From positions 1 through 64,000 of the forward strand of contig CAZAOZ010000005.1 in NCBI GenBank assembly GCA_964486865.1: 64,000 bases of DNA. Reading direction: 5' to 3'. The first letter of the stretch is position 1; the number at the start of each line of letters is the position of its first letter. This document shows, piece by piece, positions 1 to 7,864 of the stretch. Made by a program: the position numbers and the translations under genes. Below the pieces are notes generated by a model, which worked only from the letters and a program-made list of their open reading frames with translations, was not told where the DNA came from and searched no databases. Source of the DNA: Ga0077527 sp964486865 (GTDB taxonomy: Bacteria > Pseudomonadota > Gammaproteobacteria > Burkholderiales > SG8-41).

Positions 1-48
1 ATCAACAAGGGCATTACACTGGAACCTATCGTTGCACTTGGTATTTGA
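1..48 (+). CDS. 3' end of an unidentified gene (partial)
   Basis: The first 15 codons of frame 1 read as a protein tail ending in ...EPIVALGI followed by TGA at 46-48. The piece is too short to assign to a family and could be a chance open frame. No clear terminator follows. Confidence 0.25.
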   Translation: MNKGITLEPIVALGI

Positions 49-164
49 AACCGCCAACCAAAATAAAAGCCCGACTAAAGAAAGCACCTTGATTCCAGCA
101 ACCTTTTTGCGAGTAACAGTCAGCGTATAGAAAAACAGTTTCTGGTTAACGCTTGACTACGGAC

Positions 165-288
165 GCCACAATTTCGCCACACTCAGTTGTGGCACACGTG
201 GCTATCCCTGAGTAAGCACCGGATTGCACTCCCCTACCGGCTTGCTATATTGGCTTTGCACTACTTTGATTAACTCAGTGCAAAACAT
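165..288. repeat. Direct repeat, copy A (partner at 1448-1572)
   Basis: About 124 bp that closely match 1448-1572 in the same orientation. Both copies carry the arms GCCACAA and TTGTGGC separated by 15 bases and the string CTACCGGCTTGCTATATTGG. The two copies bracket the nitrilase gene. The rest of 1-296 shows no gene apart from the possible tail at 1-48. Confidence 0.8.
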
Positions 289-296
289 GGCGACTA

Positions 297-1235
297 TCAG
301 TCTGAGAAGGTCACGGGATTAAGTGGTCGCCGATCAACCGAAAAAGAGAAAATGTCGGGCCGTGAATAATGGCCACAGACATCCAGTGATCGCCTTGCTT
401 TTCGTGCTTCTTCCTTGTCTATCTCGGCATACAGGATGCCTTTTTCACGGCTGAGTGGCCCCGCAACTACTGCTCCCATGGGCTTGACCACAACGGCATT
501 GCCATCATTGATCCACTCCTCAGGGTCAAACAGCTTGTCGCGTTCGGGAAAATCATCCGGCAAGTCTTTACCCTGCAGGGCGGTCGCCGTCCCGATCACC
601 CAACAGCCGGCTTCCTTCGCGATATGGCGCATGGTCGCCAACCAGCTATCGCCCGCATCCCAAGTGGGCGCCACATAAATATCAATGTCCTGGGCATAAA
701 GGGCATATCGTGCCAAGGGCATATAACTCTCCCAGCAAATCAAGGACCCCAGCCGCCCGGCAGGCGTGTCGACAACCCGAAGCCCTGAGGCATCACCCAT
801 GCCCCACACCATACGCTCGGGGTTCGTTGGCATCATTTTGCGATGCCGGTTGAGGATCTTCCCATCGGGGCCTATCACCACGACGGTGTTGAACAGGGTC
901 GTGCCACTAAACTGGCTGTCAAGTTCGTTGATACCCACGACGATCGTTACACCATGCTTTGCTGCCGCATCCTGCACCGGTTGCAAGTCTCCCCTGGCAA
1001 GGTCCACAGAATTTTTCCGCAGCCGTGCGTGGATTTCCCCTGAAAGCGCCATGTCGCCGCCGGGCCGAAGCCGCCAAATCCAGGTCGGGTAGCCGGGTAT
1101 ATACGCTTCGGGAAAGATGAGGAGGGACGCTCCTTCCGCCACCGCTTCGGCTATGGAATCGAGCATGCTCGCAATAGTCTTCTGCCGATCAAGAAAGACT
1201 GGCGGCTTTTGTATGACGGCGACTTTGGTGGCCAT
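297..1235 (-). CDS. Nitrilase (carbon-nitrogen hydrolase family)
   Basis: Predicted cytoplasmic hydrolase of 312 residues that would convert a nitrile to the carboxylic acid and ammonia. The nitrilase catalytic triad is visible: Glu in PEAYIPGYPTW, Lys in RHRKMMPTNPE and the nucleophile Cys in LICWESYMPLARY. Length fits bacterial aliphatic or aryl nitrilases. The ATG at 1235 is preferred over an upstream in-frame start because GGAG lies just before it and MATKVAVIQ is the typical N-terminus. The gene stands alone between two direct repeats beside tRNA-Arg, which suggests a cassette-like acquisition (inference). The substrate cannot be told from the sequence. Confidence 0.9.
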   Translation of the reverse strand: MATKVAVIQKPPVFLDRQKTIASMLDSIAEAVAEGASLLIFPEAYIPGYPTWIWRLRPGGDMALSGEIHARLRKNSVDLARGDLQPVQDAAAKHGVTIVVGINELDSQFSGTTLFNTVVVIGPDGKILNRHRKMMPTNPERMVWGMGDASGLRVVDTPAGRLGSLICWESYMPLARYALYAQDIDIYVAPTWDAGDSWLATMRHIAKEAGCWVIGTATALQGKDLPDDFPERDKLFDPEEWINDGNAVVVKPMGAVVAGPLSREKGILYAEIDKEEARKARRSLDVCGHYSRPDIFSFSVDRRPLNPVTFSD

Positions 1236-1447
1236 GCACGCTTCTCCAGAAATAATGAGGATCATTTGGCTGCTGAGCCCAAATGAACTTATAGGTAGGA
1301 ACCCATTGCGCAGTAACGGCGACAGGAAATAGATGGTGAGACCGCCTCACCATACGTTCAACCCGAATGCACCGCAAGGGGCACTCTGGCTCGGGTCATG
1401 CTTTACATCTGATTTGGGTCGAAAAGAATTATGTGTTCTGAACTGCC

Positions 1448-1572
1448 GCCACAATTCAGCCACACCCAGTTGTGGCCGTTAGTGGCTATCCCTGAAAAAC
1501 CACCGGATTGCACTTCCCTACCGGCTTGCTATATTGGCCTTTGCACCATTTTGATTAACCCAGCGCAAAACC
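1448..1572. repeat. Direct repeat, copy B (partner at 165-288)
   Basis: Second copy of the ~125-bp repeat, again with GCCACAA and TTGTGGC arms 15 bases apart. It lies between the divergent nitrilase and the tRNA-Arg gene, so it may hold promoter or operator sequence for either. The remaining bases between 1236 and 1643 hold no recognisable gene. Confidence 0.8.
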
Positions 1573-1596
1573 GTGACGGATCAGCAAGATGCGCGT

Positions 1597-1612
1597 CGAA
1601 CACGAATCGAAC
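1597..1612 (-). repeat. Inverted copy of the tRNA-Arg T-arm
   Basis: CGAACACGAATCGAAC is the exact reverse complement of 1696-1711, the T-loop and start of the acceptor strand of tRNA-Arg. tRNA 3' ends are common integration sites, so this may be a remnant of an attachment site or an inverted duplication. Confidence 0.6.
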
Positions 1613-1629
1613 GCGCAAGCCGCCCGCGT

Positions 1630-1635
1630 TATAAT
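1630..1635 (+). promoter_or_regulatory. -10 element for tRNA-Arg
   Basis: A perfect TATAAT starts 14 bases before the mature tRNA 5' end. A weak -35 candidate (TCGAAC, 1607-1612) sits 17 bases upstream, inside the inverted T-arm copy. Confidence 0.55.
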
Positions 1636-1643
1636 CCGCCCGG

Positions 1644-1719
1644 GCCCCGGTAGCTCAGTGGATAGAGCAGCCCCCTCCTAAGGGGCAGGTCGCACGTTCG
1701 ATTCGTGTTCGGGGCGCCA
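1644..1719 (+). tRNA. tRNA-Arg (anticodon CCT)
   Basis: A full cloverleaf can be folded by eye. The acceptor GCCCCGG pairs with TCGGGGC, the D-arm is GCTC...GAGC, the anticodon stem GCCCC/GGGGC closes the loop CTCCTAA with anticodon CCT (codon AGG, Arg), and the T-arm GCACG/CGTGT closes TTCGATT. The discriminator is G and CCA is encoded. Confidence 0.95.
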
Positions 1720-1739
1720 AACCCTGCCCGTCATCAACA

Positions 1740-1755
1740 CCGTCCGGGCGGACGG
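1740..1755. terminator. Hairpin between tRNA-Arg and cysG
   Basis: CCGTCC-GGGC-GGACGG forms a 6-bp stem just after the tRNA and before the convergent 3' end of cysG. There is no T-tract, so it may act in RNA processing or as a weak terminator. Confidence 0.35.
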
Positions 1756-1770
1756 TACCGCCGGGCGCGC

Positions 1771-3156
1771 TCACACCACCGGCTCGAACCATTTCAACTG
1801 CTCCCGCAGCCTGACCACTTCGCCGATGATGATGATCGTCGGCGGCTTTACCCCGCCCTCGCGCACGATGTGGGGAAGCGATTCCAGGCTGCCGGTGAGC
1901 ACGCGCTGTTCCAGCGTCGTGCCCTGCTGGATGAGCGCAGCCGGCGTAGCGGCGGGCAGGCCGTGCGAAATCAGTTCGCGGCACAGAATATCAATGCCGA
2001 TGAGCCCCATGTAGAAGACGATGGTCTGGCGCGGCTGCACCAGCGCCGCCCAGTTGAGATTCATGCTGCCGTCCTGCAGATGCCCGGTAACAAACACCAC
2101 CGATTGCGCGTAATCGCGATGCGTGAGCGGGATTCCGGCATATGACGAGCAGCCGGCTGCCGCGGTAATGCCGGGCACCACCTGAAAAGGAATGCCTTCT
2201 GCGGCAAGCGTTGCGATCTCCTCTCCTCCGCGCCCGAAAATAAACGGGTCGCCGCCCTTGAGACGCACGACGCGCTTGCCTTCCTTTGCCAGGCGTACCA
2301 GCAGATGATTGATATCCTCCTGCGGCAGCGTGTGTTTCGCCCGTTCCTTGCCGGCATAAATGCGCTCGGCGTCCAGCCGCACCAGATCAAGAATCTGCTG
2401 GGATACCAGCCGGTCGTACACCACGACATCGGCCCGCTGCATGAGCCGCAGCGCGCGAAAGGTAAGCAAATCAGGATCGCCCGGCCCCGCGCCGATGAGG
2501 GCCACTTCACCGCCACCGAACTCCAGCTCCTTCCCGTCGAGCGCTTCCTGCAATGCCTTGCGTGCCTCGCCATCACGCCCGCTGAGTACCAGTTCGGCAA
2601 TGGGGCCTTGCAGTATGCGTTCCCAGACGCGCCGCCGCTCGGACGGCTTGAAGCGCGCTTTGACCTGATCGCGGAATGCTGCCGCCAGTGCAGCAAGACG
2701 GCCGTAGCCGGCCGGAATCAGGGTTTCCAGGCGCGCACGCAACAAGCGCGCCAGAACCGGCGAGGCACCGCCGGTTGAAACGGCCACGATGACCGGCGCG
2801 CGCTCGATGATGGAAGGCATGATGAATGAACAAAGCGCCGGCTGATCGACCACGTTCACGGGGATATGCCGCGCCCTGGCGGCGGCGGCTGCCGCTCGAT
2901 TCACGGCATCGTCGCTGGTGGCGGCGATCACCAGCACATACCCGGACACGCTCTCGTCGTGGAAACTCTCCGGGCGGTGCGTGATCCGGGCAGCAGCCAG
3001 ATCGGCGTCAAATGCCTTGCTCAGCACCGGTGCGAGCATCGTAACCCGCGCGCCGGCGCGCAGCAGCATGGCGCACTTGCGCGCCGCCACCTCGCCGCCG
3101 CCTATCACCAGGCAGGGCTGCTCGCGAACATCGAGAAAGATCGGCAGAAAATCCAT
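1771..3156 (-). CDS. cysG: Siroheme synthase CysG
   Basis: Trifunctional 461-residue enzyme making siroheme from uroporphyrinogen III. The N-terminal third is the precorrin-2 dehydrogenase/ferrochelatase module with the NAD motif VIGGGEVAARK. The C-terminal part is the SAM-dependent uroporphyrinogen methyltransferase, with VALIGAGPGDPDLLT and RLKGGDPFIFGRGGEE. It lies 34 bp downstream of the DsrM-like gene on the same strand, at the tail of the dsr unit. DsrAB needs siroheme, so it probably serves cofactor supply for sulfur oxidation; a role for assimilatory sulfite reductase cannot be excluded. Confidence 0.95.
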   Translation of the reverse strand: MDFLPIFLDVREQPCLVIGGGEVAARKCAMLLRAGARVTMLAPVLSKAFDADLAAARITHRPESFHDESVSGYVLVIAATSDDAVNRAAAAAARARHIPVNVVDQPALCSFIMPSIIERAPVIVAVSTGGASPVLARLLRARLETLIPAGYGRLAALAAAFRDQVKARFKPSERRRVWERILQGPIAELVLSGRDGEARKALQEALDGKELEFGGGEVALIGAGPGDPDLLTFRALRLMQRADVVVYDRLVSQQILDLVRLDAERIYAGKERAKHTLPQEDINHLLVRLAKEGKRVVRLKGGDPFIFGRGGEEIATLAAEGIPFQVVPGITAAAGCSSYAGIPLTHRDYAQSVVFVTGHLQDGSMNLNWAALVQPRQTIVFYMGLIGIDILCRELISHGLPAATPAALIQQGTTLEQRVLTGSLESLPHIVREGGVKPPTIIIIGEVVRLREQLKWFEPVV

Positions 3157-3190
3157 GGTGGAATTGTTCGTCAGCCCGCTTCAGTCCTGA

Positions 3191-3877
3191 TCATATGGCG
3201 GCGCCTTTGCGCGCCAGCGCGGCCCCGGTGATTCCGCGCGACGCGAAGACCAGAAACACATGCGCCAGCTTGCCGAATGGCAGCCACAGGAACAGCAGTT
3301 CCACGCTCAGCAAGTGGATCGCAAGCGGCAGCGGATCAAGCGGTGGCGCGGGGGCGATGCCCGGCACGTACGACTGGTGGATCGCGATCATGCCGGTAAC
3401 GAGCGGCAGCACGACCATGCCCCAGCTGAAGTAGTCGTCAAAGTCGGACAACAGACGCCGAACCGGGTCGGCGAGACGTTCCATGAGCGCGATCAGCAAC
3501 GACACGAAAGTAAGACCGACGGACACGTACACTGCCGGATCCGGCAGCGGCGGCCACGCCAGCCCGGTGAGGCGCTCGACGAAATGGATGTGCGGCAGGT
3601 AGCCGAACACGATCACGGCAAGCCCGAGGTGATAGATATAGCCATTCCAGAAACCGAGTCCGCCATTTTGCCGGAACTCCCGCCTCGGCATCATGTGCTG
3701 GAATATGCCGCGCATCGCGCCGGCAAACAGCCGCGTGCTGCGCGGCTCGGAAAGGTCCGGCTTCGACCCCAGTCGCACGATGCCGGCGATTCGCCAGAAG
3801 CTGCCCGCGACCAGTACAGTGAGCGAGGCCCATAGCGCCGGCCCGCGCGCGAATTCCAGAAGCTCCACGGCCGTCAT
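3191..3877 (-). CDS. DsrM-like / NarI-type membrane cytochrome b subunit
   Basis: A 228-residue integral membrane protein with about five hydrophobic helices, related to the gamma subunit of nitrate reductase and to DsrM. Possible heme-ligand His residues lie in YIYHLGLAV, in HIHFVERL, and near LAHVFLVFASRG at the C-terminus. The ATG at 3877 is chosen because it overlaps the stop of the upstream DsrK-like gene by 4 bp; longer in-frame upstream sequence has no membrane character. With its partner it would form a quinone-interacting electron-transfer module parallel to DsrMK at 13600-15837. Exact partners are inferred. Confidence 0.82.
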   Translation of the reverse strand: MTAVELLEFARGPALWASLTVLVAGSFWRIAGIVRLGSKPDLSEPRSTRLFAGAMRGIFQHMMPRREFRQNGGLGFWNGYIYHLGLAVIVFGYLPHIHFVERLTGLAWPPLPDPAVYVSVGLTFVSLLIALMERLADPVRRLLSDFDDYFSWGMVVLPLVTGMIAIHQSYVPGIAPAPPLDPLPLAIHLLSVELLFLWLPFGKLAHVFLVFASRGITGAALARKGAAI

Positions 3878-5184
3878 TCTGCGCCTGCCCCGGGCTCGAG
3901 GTACTGCGCCACCAGCTCGGTCAGGCCGAGCACCGGCAGCGTCATGCCGTAGTGCTCGACCGCCTCTTCCAGCACGTTGCGGCAGTTGCCGCACGCGGTG
4001 ACCAGTGCCTCGGCCCCGGTGGCTTCGATCTGCTCCTTCTTGCATTTGAATGCGGCAAGGCGCAGGCCTTCAGCCCGGTGGATCGCGCTGACGCCACCAC
4101 CCCCGCCACAGCAGAAGTTCGCGGCGCCGGACCCGGGCATATCGACCGCATTCGCGCTCACCCCGTCCATCAGCCGGCGCGGCGCCTCGGTCAGCCCGCC
4201 GCGCCGCACGAGCTGGCAGGGGTCATGAAACGTCAGCCGGCGCGCGTCCCTGCCGCGCAGCCGCAGCCGGCCTTCGCGCACAAACCGGTCCAGCAGCTCG
4301 ACAATCTGCACCACCTCGAATCCGTAGCGCCGGCCGAGGAGATTGGGCCCCTCCCAGCGCAGTGCCGAGTAGGCGTGTCCGCACTCGGGACTGATGACAC
4401 ATTTCACCTTCAGCCGCTCGGCCGCGCTGACGATGCGTGTAAGCAATTCCGCCGCCACGTCGCGCGATCCCATCTGCACCCCCACGTTGGTCGCCTCGAA
4501 GCCGGCACTGGGTATGGTCCACGACACGCCGGCCTGCCGGAAGATCCGCGCCAGGGCGCCGATGATCTCGGGGAAACCCATGATCTCGATCGAGGTCAGC
4601 ACGACCAGGTATTCGGCGCCCTCGACATCGATGGGCACGCGCAGCCCGGTCTCCTGCTCCTGCAGCTCGATCTGCCGTTTGAGGGCCGGCCAGCGCACCC
4701 CGATGGGACTGCCGGTGTCGAGCGCTTTTTCCGCGGCTTTATACAGATCGGCCGGCGCGAAACCGCCCACCGCCATGCCCTCGCGCGCCCGACGCACCAG
4801 GCCCGCGATGTCTATCCCCATGGGGCACGCGAGCGTGCAGCGGCCGCACAGATTGCAGGAGTCGTAGAGCAGTGCGGACCACTCGTGCAGTTCCTCTGCC
4901 GTAACCTCCGGCGGCGCAAGACCCAGCGCTTTCCTTACCGATGCAAAGGGCGCCGCCTCGCGCCGGTACGCCTTGAGCATCGGCCACAGCTTGTAGACCG
5001 GCGTATGGCGCGGATCGCCGGTAACCCTGCGGAAATGGCAGGCATCGGCGCACTGGCCGCAGCGCACGCAGGACTCGAGCTGGAATGCGACATCACGGCC
5101 CGCCTGCGCGACGAACTCGCGCGCGGCCCGGTGCGCATCCGGCACCCTGGCTGAATCAAGCACTGCCCGTGCGCGCCCCGTCAT
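3874..5184 (-). CDS. DsrK/HdrD-like iron-sulfur oxidoreductase
   Basis: 436 residues. Two ferredoxin-type [4Fe-4S] motifs (CVRCGQCADAC and CNLCGRCTLACP) lie in the first ~130 residues. Cysteine-rich CCG-type regions follow, with SPECGHAY, FHDPCQLVRRG and NFCCGGGGGV. This is the layout of HdrD and DsrK, which bind a catalytic [4Fe-4S] cluster. It is a diverged paralogue of the DsrK at 13600-15090. Its start overlaps the response-regulator stop (ATGA) and its stop overlaps the DsrM-like start, so the genes are probably translationally coupled. Likely cytoplasmic and membrane-attached through the partner. Substrate unknown. Confidence 0.85.
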   Translation of the reverse strand: MTGRARAVLDSARVPDAHRAAREFVAQAGRDVAFQLESCVRCGQCADACHFRRVTGDPRHTPVYKLWPMLKAYRREAAPFASVRKALGLAPPEVTAEELHEWSALLYDSCNLCGRCTLACPMGIDIAGLVRRAREGMAVGGFAPADLYKAAEKALDTGSPIGVRWPALKRQIELQEQETGLRVPIDVEGAEYLVVLTSIEIMGFPEIIGALARIFRQAGVSWTIPSAGFEATNVGVQMGSRDVAAELLTRIVSAAERLKVKCVISPECGHAYSALRWEGPNLLGRRYGFEVVQIVELLDRFVREGRLRLRGRDARRLTFHDPCQLVRRGGLTEAPRRLMDGVSANAVDMPGSGAANFCCGGGGGVSAIHRAEGLRLAAFKCKKEQIEATGAEALVTACGNCRNVLEEAVEHYGMTLPVLGLTELVAQYLEPGAGAE

Positions 5185-5852
5185 GTGCCGCCCGCTTTCC
5201 TGCTCTTGCCCATGCCATGCTCGACCGCGCTCACCGCCGCCTCCACACGGGAGCGCAGGCCGAGCTTGCGCAGGATCGCCTTGACGTGCAGTTTGACGGT
5301 GCCGTCCGTGATGGCGAGGGCATTTGCAATCATCTTGTTGCTGAAACCCTCGGCGAGATGCTCCAGGATTTCCAGTTCGCGTGGCGTGAGTGCGGCAAAA
5401 GGCGCTGCCGGCCGTTGCGCTCCCCCGTCCTTGCCGGCATCACTGCGCACGAGGTGGGCCAGAGTGCCCACCATTTCCCTGGCGACCACATTGTCGCCGC
5501 GCAGTACCGCTTCGAGCGCCGGCACCAGCTCCTCTGATTCCATATCCTTCAACAGATAACCCTGCGCGCCGCCGCGCAGCGCGGCGCCCAGGTCAGCGTC
5601 CTCGCGGCTCATGGTGAGCATCACCACCGGCGTGCTGACGCCGCCGGCGCGCAGTTGTTTCAAGGTCTCGATGCCGGTCATCCTCGGCATCTTGACATCG
5701 AGCAGGATGACATCGGCGGAAATTTCACGCGCACGCCGCACGCCCTCTTCGCCTGAACTGACTGATGCCACCACCTGGATACCACGGCTCTGCAGCAGCT
5801 CTTCGATGCCCTTGCGCACCAGCGCATGATCGTCAATCAGCAGTACCCGCAT
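5181..5852 (-). CDS. NarL/FixJ-family response regulator
   Basis: 223 residues. An N-terminal receiver domain has the acidic pair in LLIDDH, phospho-acceptor Asp near residue 52 in LLDVKMPRMTG and Lys near 102 in YLLKD. A C-terminal LuxR-type helix-turn-helix (LTPRELEILEHLAEGFSNK) binds DNA. It lies 13 bp downstream of the sensor kinase and overlaps the DsrK-like gene by 4 bp, inside the dsr unit. It probably controls dsr or related genes in response to a redox or electron-acceptor signal (inference). Confidence 0.93.
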   Translation of the reverse strand: MRVLLIDDHALVRKGIEELLQSRGIQVVASVSSGEEGVRRAREISADVILLDVKMPRMTGIETLKQLRAGGVSTPVVMLTMSREDADLGAALRGGAQGYLLKDMESEELVPALEAVLRGDNVVAREMVGTLAHLVRSDAGKDGGAQRPAAPFAALTPRELEILEHLAEGFSNKMIANALAITDGTVKLHVKAILRKLGLRSRVEAAVSAVEHGMGKSRKAGGT

Positions 5853-5865
5853 GCCGCCTTCGCCT

Positions 5866-7104
5866 TCAGCCCGGAACAGCGCTCATTGGTGCGTTGAAAA
5901 TCAGCACGATCCGCGTGCCCTCGCCCGGTTCGCTCTCGATCACGATCTGGCCCGGCAATCGCTCAGTCCGCTCCCGCATGATCGCCAAACCCGCATGTTC
6001 GCCGGATGCACTTTCGGCAACGTCGGCCATGCCCAAGCCGTCGTCTTCGACCAGCACGGTGTAAAGATCATCTTCGTTATTCAGCATGATACGCACATTA
6101 TGCGCGCCGCTATGCTTGCGGATGTTGGTAAGCGCCTCCTGGATGATGTAGAAAACCTGCACTTCCTGCGCCGGCGAGAGCGCGAGTGCCGTGCATTCAT
6201 TATGGAAAAACACCGCGATGCCGGTTTCCCGGGTGAAGCGCTGAACCAGATTGTCGATCGTTTTAACCAATCCCGATTCGTCTATTTTCAGCCGGTAGTT
6301 GGTCAGCAGGTCGCGCAGGTCCGAGTTCGCCTGGGTCAGTGCGCGGCGCAGGGCATTCGCCTCGTACTGGGCGGCACTGAAGTCCTTGCGCGCCAGGGAT
6401 TCACTGAGAACCTGCAATTGCAGGCGCATGCCGATCAGCGACTGCGCGAGCGAGTCGTGCAGCTCATTGCCGATGATATTTCGCTCTTCCATGATGGCGA
6501 GACGCCGCGCTTCGCCCTCCAGGCGCGCCTTTTCGATCGCGAGACCCAGGTGGCGGCCCACGCTGATCAGCAGATCACGCATATCCTCGCCCATCGCCGA
6601 CAGCGGGCTGTCGAGAAACAGGTTGTATACGCCCAGAATGCGATCCTGGTACTGCACCGGCACCACCACGAACTCCGTGCAATCGCGCGCCAGCATGGGT
6701 CCGCCGATGAGCTTTGCGCAGGACGCGGTACCGCTCTGGATACGCAGGCCGCCTTCGGTCGAGACCAGGCCGCACAGGCAGCGCCCTGTCGGCATCAGGC
6801 TGTCGCGCCCGACCGCTTCGGGCGAGAGGCCGCGGCTCGCAATCAACCGGATGTGGCCGTCCCCGGTGACGAGTCGCACGCTCGCCGCGCGCGCATCAAC
6901 CAGTTCAATGAAGGTATCCAGAAAGCCCCCGAGCAGGTGCTCGAGACTGCCGGGCCGGCTCAGGCTGGCGGCAATTTCATACAGGATGTCGAGCGACTGC
7001 GTTTTCCGCGAAAGACGTACTGTCTGGGCCTGCGAACCGGAACGGCTCTGATTGGCAGCGTCAGCGGCTTTCGCGCCCTTGTTTTGTGCAGCATGCTCGG
7101 ACAT
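5866..7104 (-). CDS. GAF-domain sensor histidine kinase (NarX/NreB type)
   Basis: 412 residues with no transmembrane segment, so probably cytoplasmic. A GAF-like domain (about 35-190) carries four cysteines (109, 111, 129, 142) in a spacing that could bind a metal, Fe-S cluster or heme. The HisKA_3 box is ELHDSLAQSL with His near 216, and the ATPase domain shows QEALTNIRKHSG and EDDGLGM. The ATG at 7104 is preferred over an upstream TTG because AGGA sits seven bases before it. It pairs with the adjacent NarL-like regulator. Sensing redox state is an inference from the cysteines and the dsr setting. Confidence 0.9.
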   Translation of the reverse strand: MSEHAAQNKGAKAADAANQSRSGSQAQTVRLSRKTQSLDILYEIAASLSRPGSLEHLLGGFLDTFIELVDARAASVRLVTGDGHIRLIASRGLSPEAVGRDSLMPTGRCLCGLVSTEGGLRIQSGTASCAKLIGGPMLARDCTEFVVVPVQYQDRILGVYNLFLDSPLSAMGEDMRDLLISVGRHLGLAIEKARLEGEARRLAIMEERNIIGNELHDSLAQSLIGMRLQLQVLSESLARKDFSAAQYEANALRRALTQANSDLRDLLTNYRLKIDESGLVKTIDNLVQRFTRETGIAVFFHNECTALALSPAQEVQVFYIIQEALTNIRKHSGAHNVRIMLNNEDDLYTVLVEDDGLGMADVAESASGEHAGLAIMRERTERLPGQIVIESEPGEGTRIVLIFNAPMSAVPG

Positions 7105-7190
7105 ACATGATCCTGTGTCGCGCAAAACGGGAGTGCTCTCGAACGAACTTCAGACTAACTCCACGGAGCAGCCGTGTCCAGCACCAGCGC

Positions 7191-7511
7191 TCAGCGCGCA
7201 GGCCCGGGCGGCTTGTGCGAAGGATCATTCGGGTTGATGAAAATGAAACGCGGCTCGCCGGGATTGATCTCGACATAGTCGAGAGTCGCACCGGTCAGCA
7301 ATTCGACGCTGCCGGGCGAGATCAGCACCTTGATATCGCGTGCGATTACCAGCAGATCGTCTTCTGTTTTGCCGTCGAAGCCCATGCCGTATTCAATCCC
7401 CCCTTTGTCGCTCAAACGCGCGGCCAGGCGCAAATAGACCTCTTTGAGGTCTGCCTGCTGTTGCGCGGATTTGAGAATTTGCTCGGCGGCTTGTGGTGTG
7501 ACGGTGATCAT
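7191..7511 (-). CDS. dsrR: DsrR-like A-type (IscA/HesB-fold) protein
   Basis: 106-residue protein of the HesB/IscA fold (MITVTPQAAEQILKSA at the N-terminus). It has no cysteine at all, so it cannot carry Fe-S clusters like IscA. Loss of the cysteines is the hallmark of DsrR, described in the dsr operon of Allochromatium vinosum with a role in post-transcriptional control of dsr. The start at 7511 has GGAG upstream. It sits 23 bp after the second DsrC-family gene, where dsrR is expected (after dsrN). Confidence 0.8.
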   Translation of the reverse strand: MITVTPQAAEQILKSAQQQADLKEVYLRLAARLSDKGGIEYGMGFDGKTEDDLLVIARDIKVLISPGSVELLTGATLDYVEINPGEPRFIFINPNDPSHKPPGPAR

Positions 7512-7534
7512 GAATGCTCCAATACTGCCCGTGT

Positions 7535-7864
7535 TCAGCCAGTGCTCCATGCCCGGGGCTTGCGCATACCGGCGATCTTGCAGGCCTGCTTGACATAACC
7601 ATAGGGAAACAACCGGAACAGTTCGTTTCGTTCCGTGCCTCCCGTTTCAGCCAGGTACTTGAGAACGAAACGCGCATCCGGCGCGATGTGGTGCTGCCCG
7701 AAATACTGCCGCACAAACCCGATGACTGCCCAGTGCCTCTCCGTGAGCACAATATTCTCCTGGCGCGCCAGTTCCACAGCGACATCTTCGCTCCAGTCCG
7801 CGGGGTCAACCAGATACCCTTCGTCATCGATTCTCAGCATCTTTCCGTCAATTTCAAGCGGCAT
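7535..7864 (-). CDS. DsrC/TusE-family protein lacking the C-terminal Cys
   Basis: 109 residues with the DsrC fold pattern: an N-terminal GYLVDPADWSEDVA region and the C-terminal segment FPYGYVKQACKIAGM. The upstream Cys (about residue 95) is present, but the penultimate Cys that carries the sulfur chain in DsrC and TusE is absent (the tail reads KPRAWSTG). It is therefore unlikely to be a persulfide or trisulfide carrier and may be regulatory. The start at 7864 overlaps the end of dsrN by 11 bp. Confidence 0.88.
   Translation of the reverse strand: MPLEIDGKMLRIDDEGYLVDPADWSEDVAVELARQENIVLTERHWAVIGFVRQYFGQHHIAPDARFVLKYLAETGGTERNELFRLFPYGYVKQACKIAGMRKPRAWSTG

Noticed and set aside
220..260. 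Sigma-54 promoter within the direct repeat
   Set aside because: TTGCTAT resembles a -12 element, but no GG at the required distance gives a proper -24 element.
3952..5154. A 400-residue open frame on the plus strand
   Set aside because: It lies opposite the DsrK-like gene, whose Fe-S motifs are clear. The antisense frame has no recognisable domain and is open only because of high GC content.
5851..7110. A 419-residue open frame on the plus strand
   Set aside because: Antisense to the sensor kinase with clear H-box and ATPase motifs; no domain seen in the antisense product.
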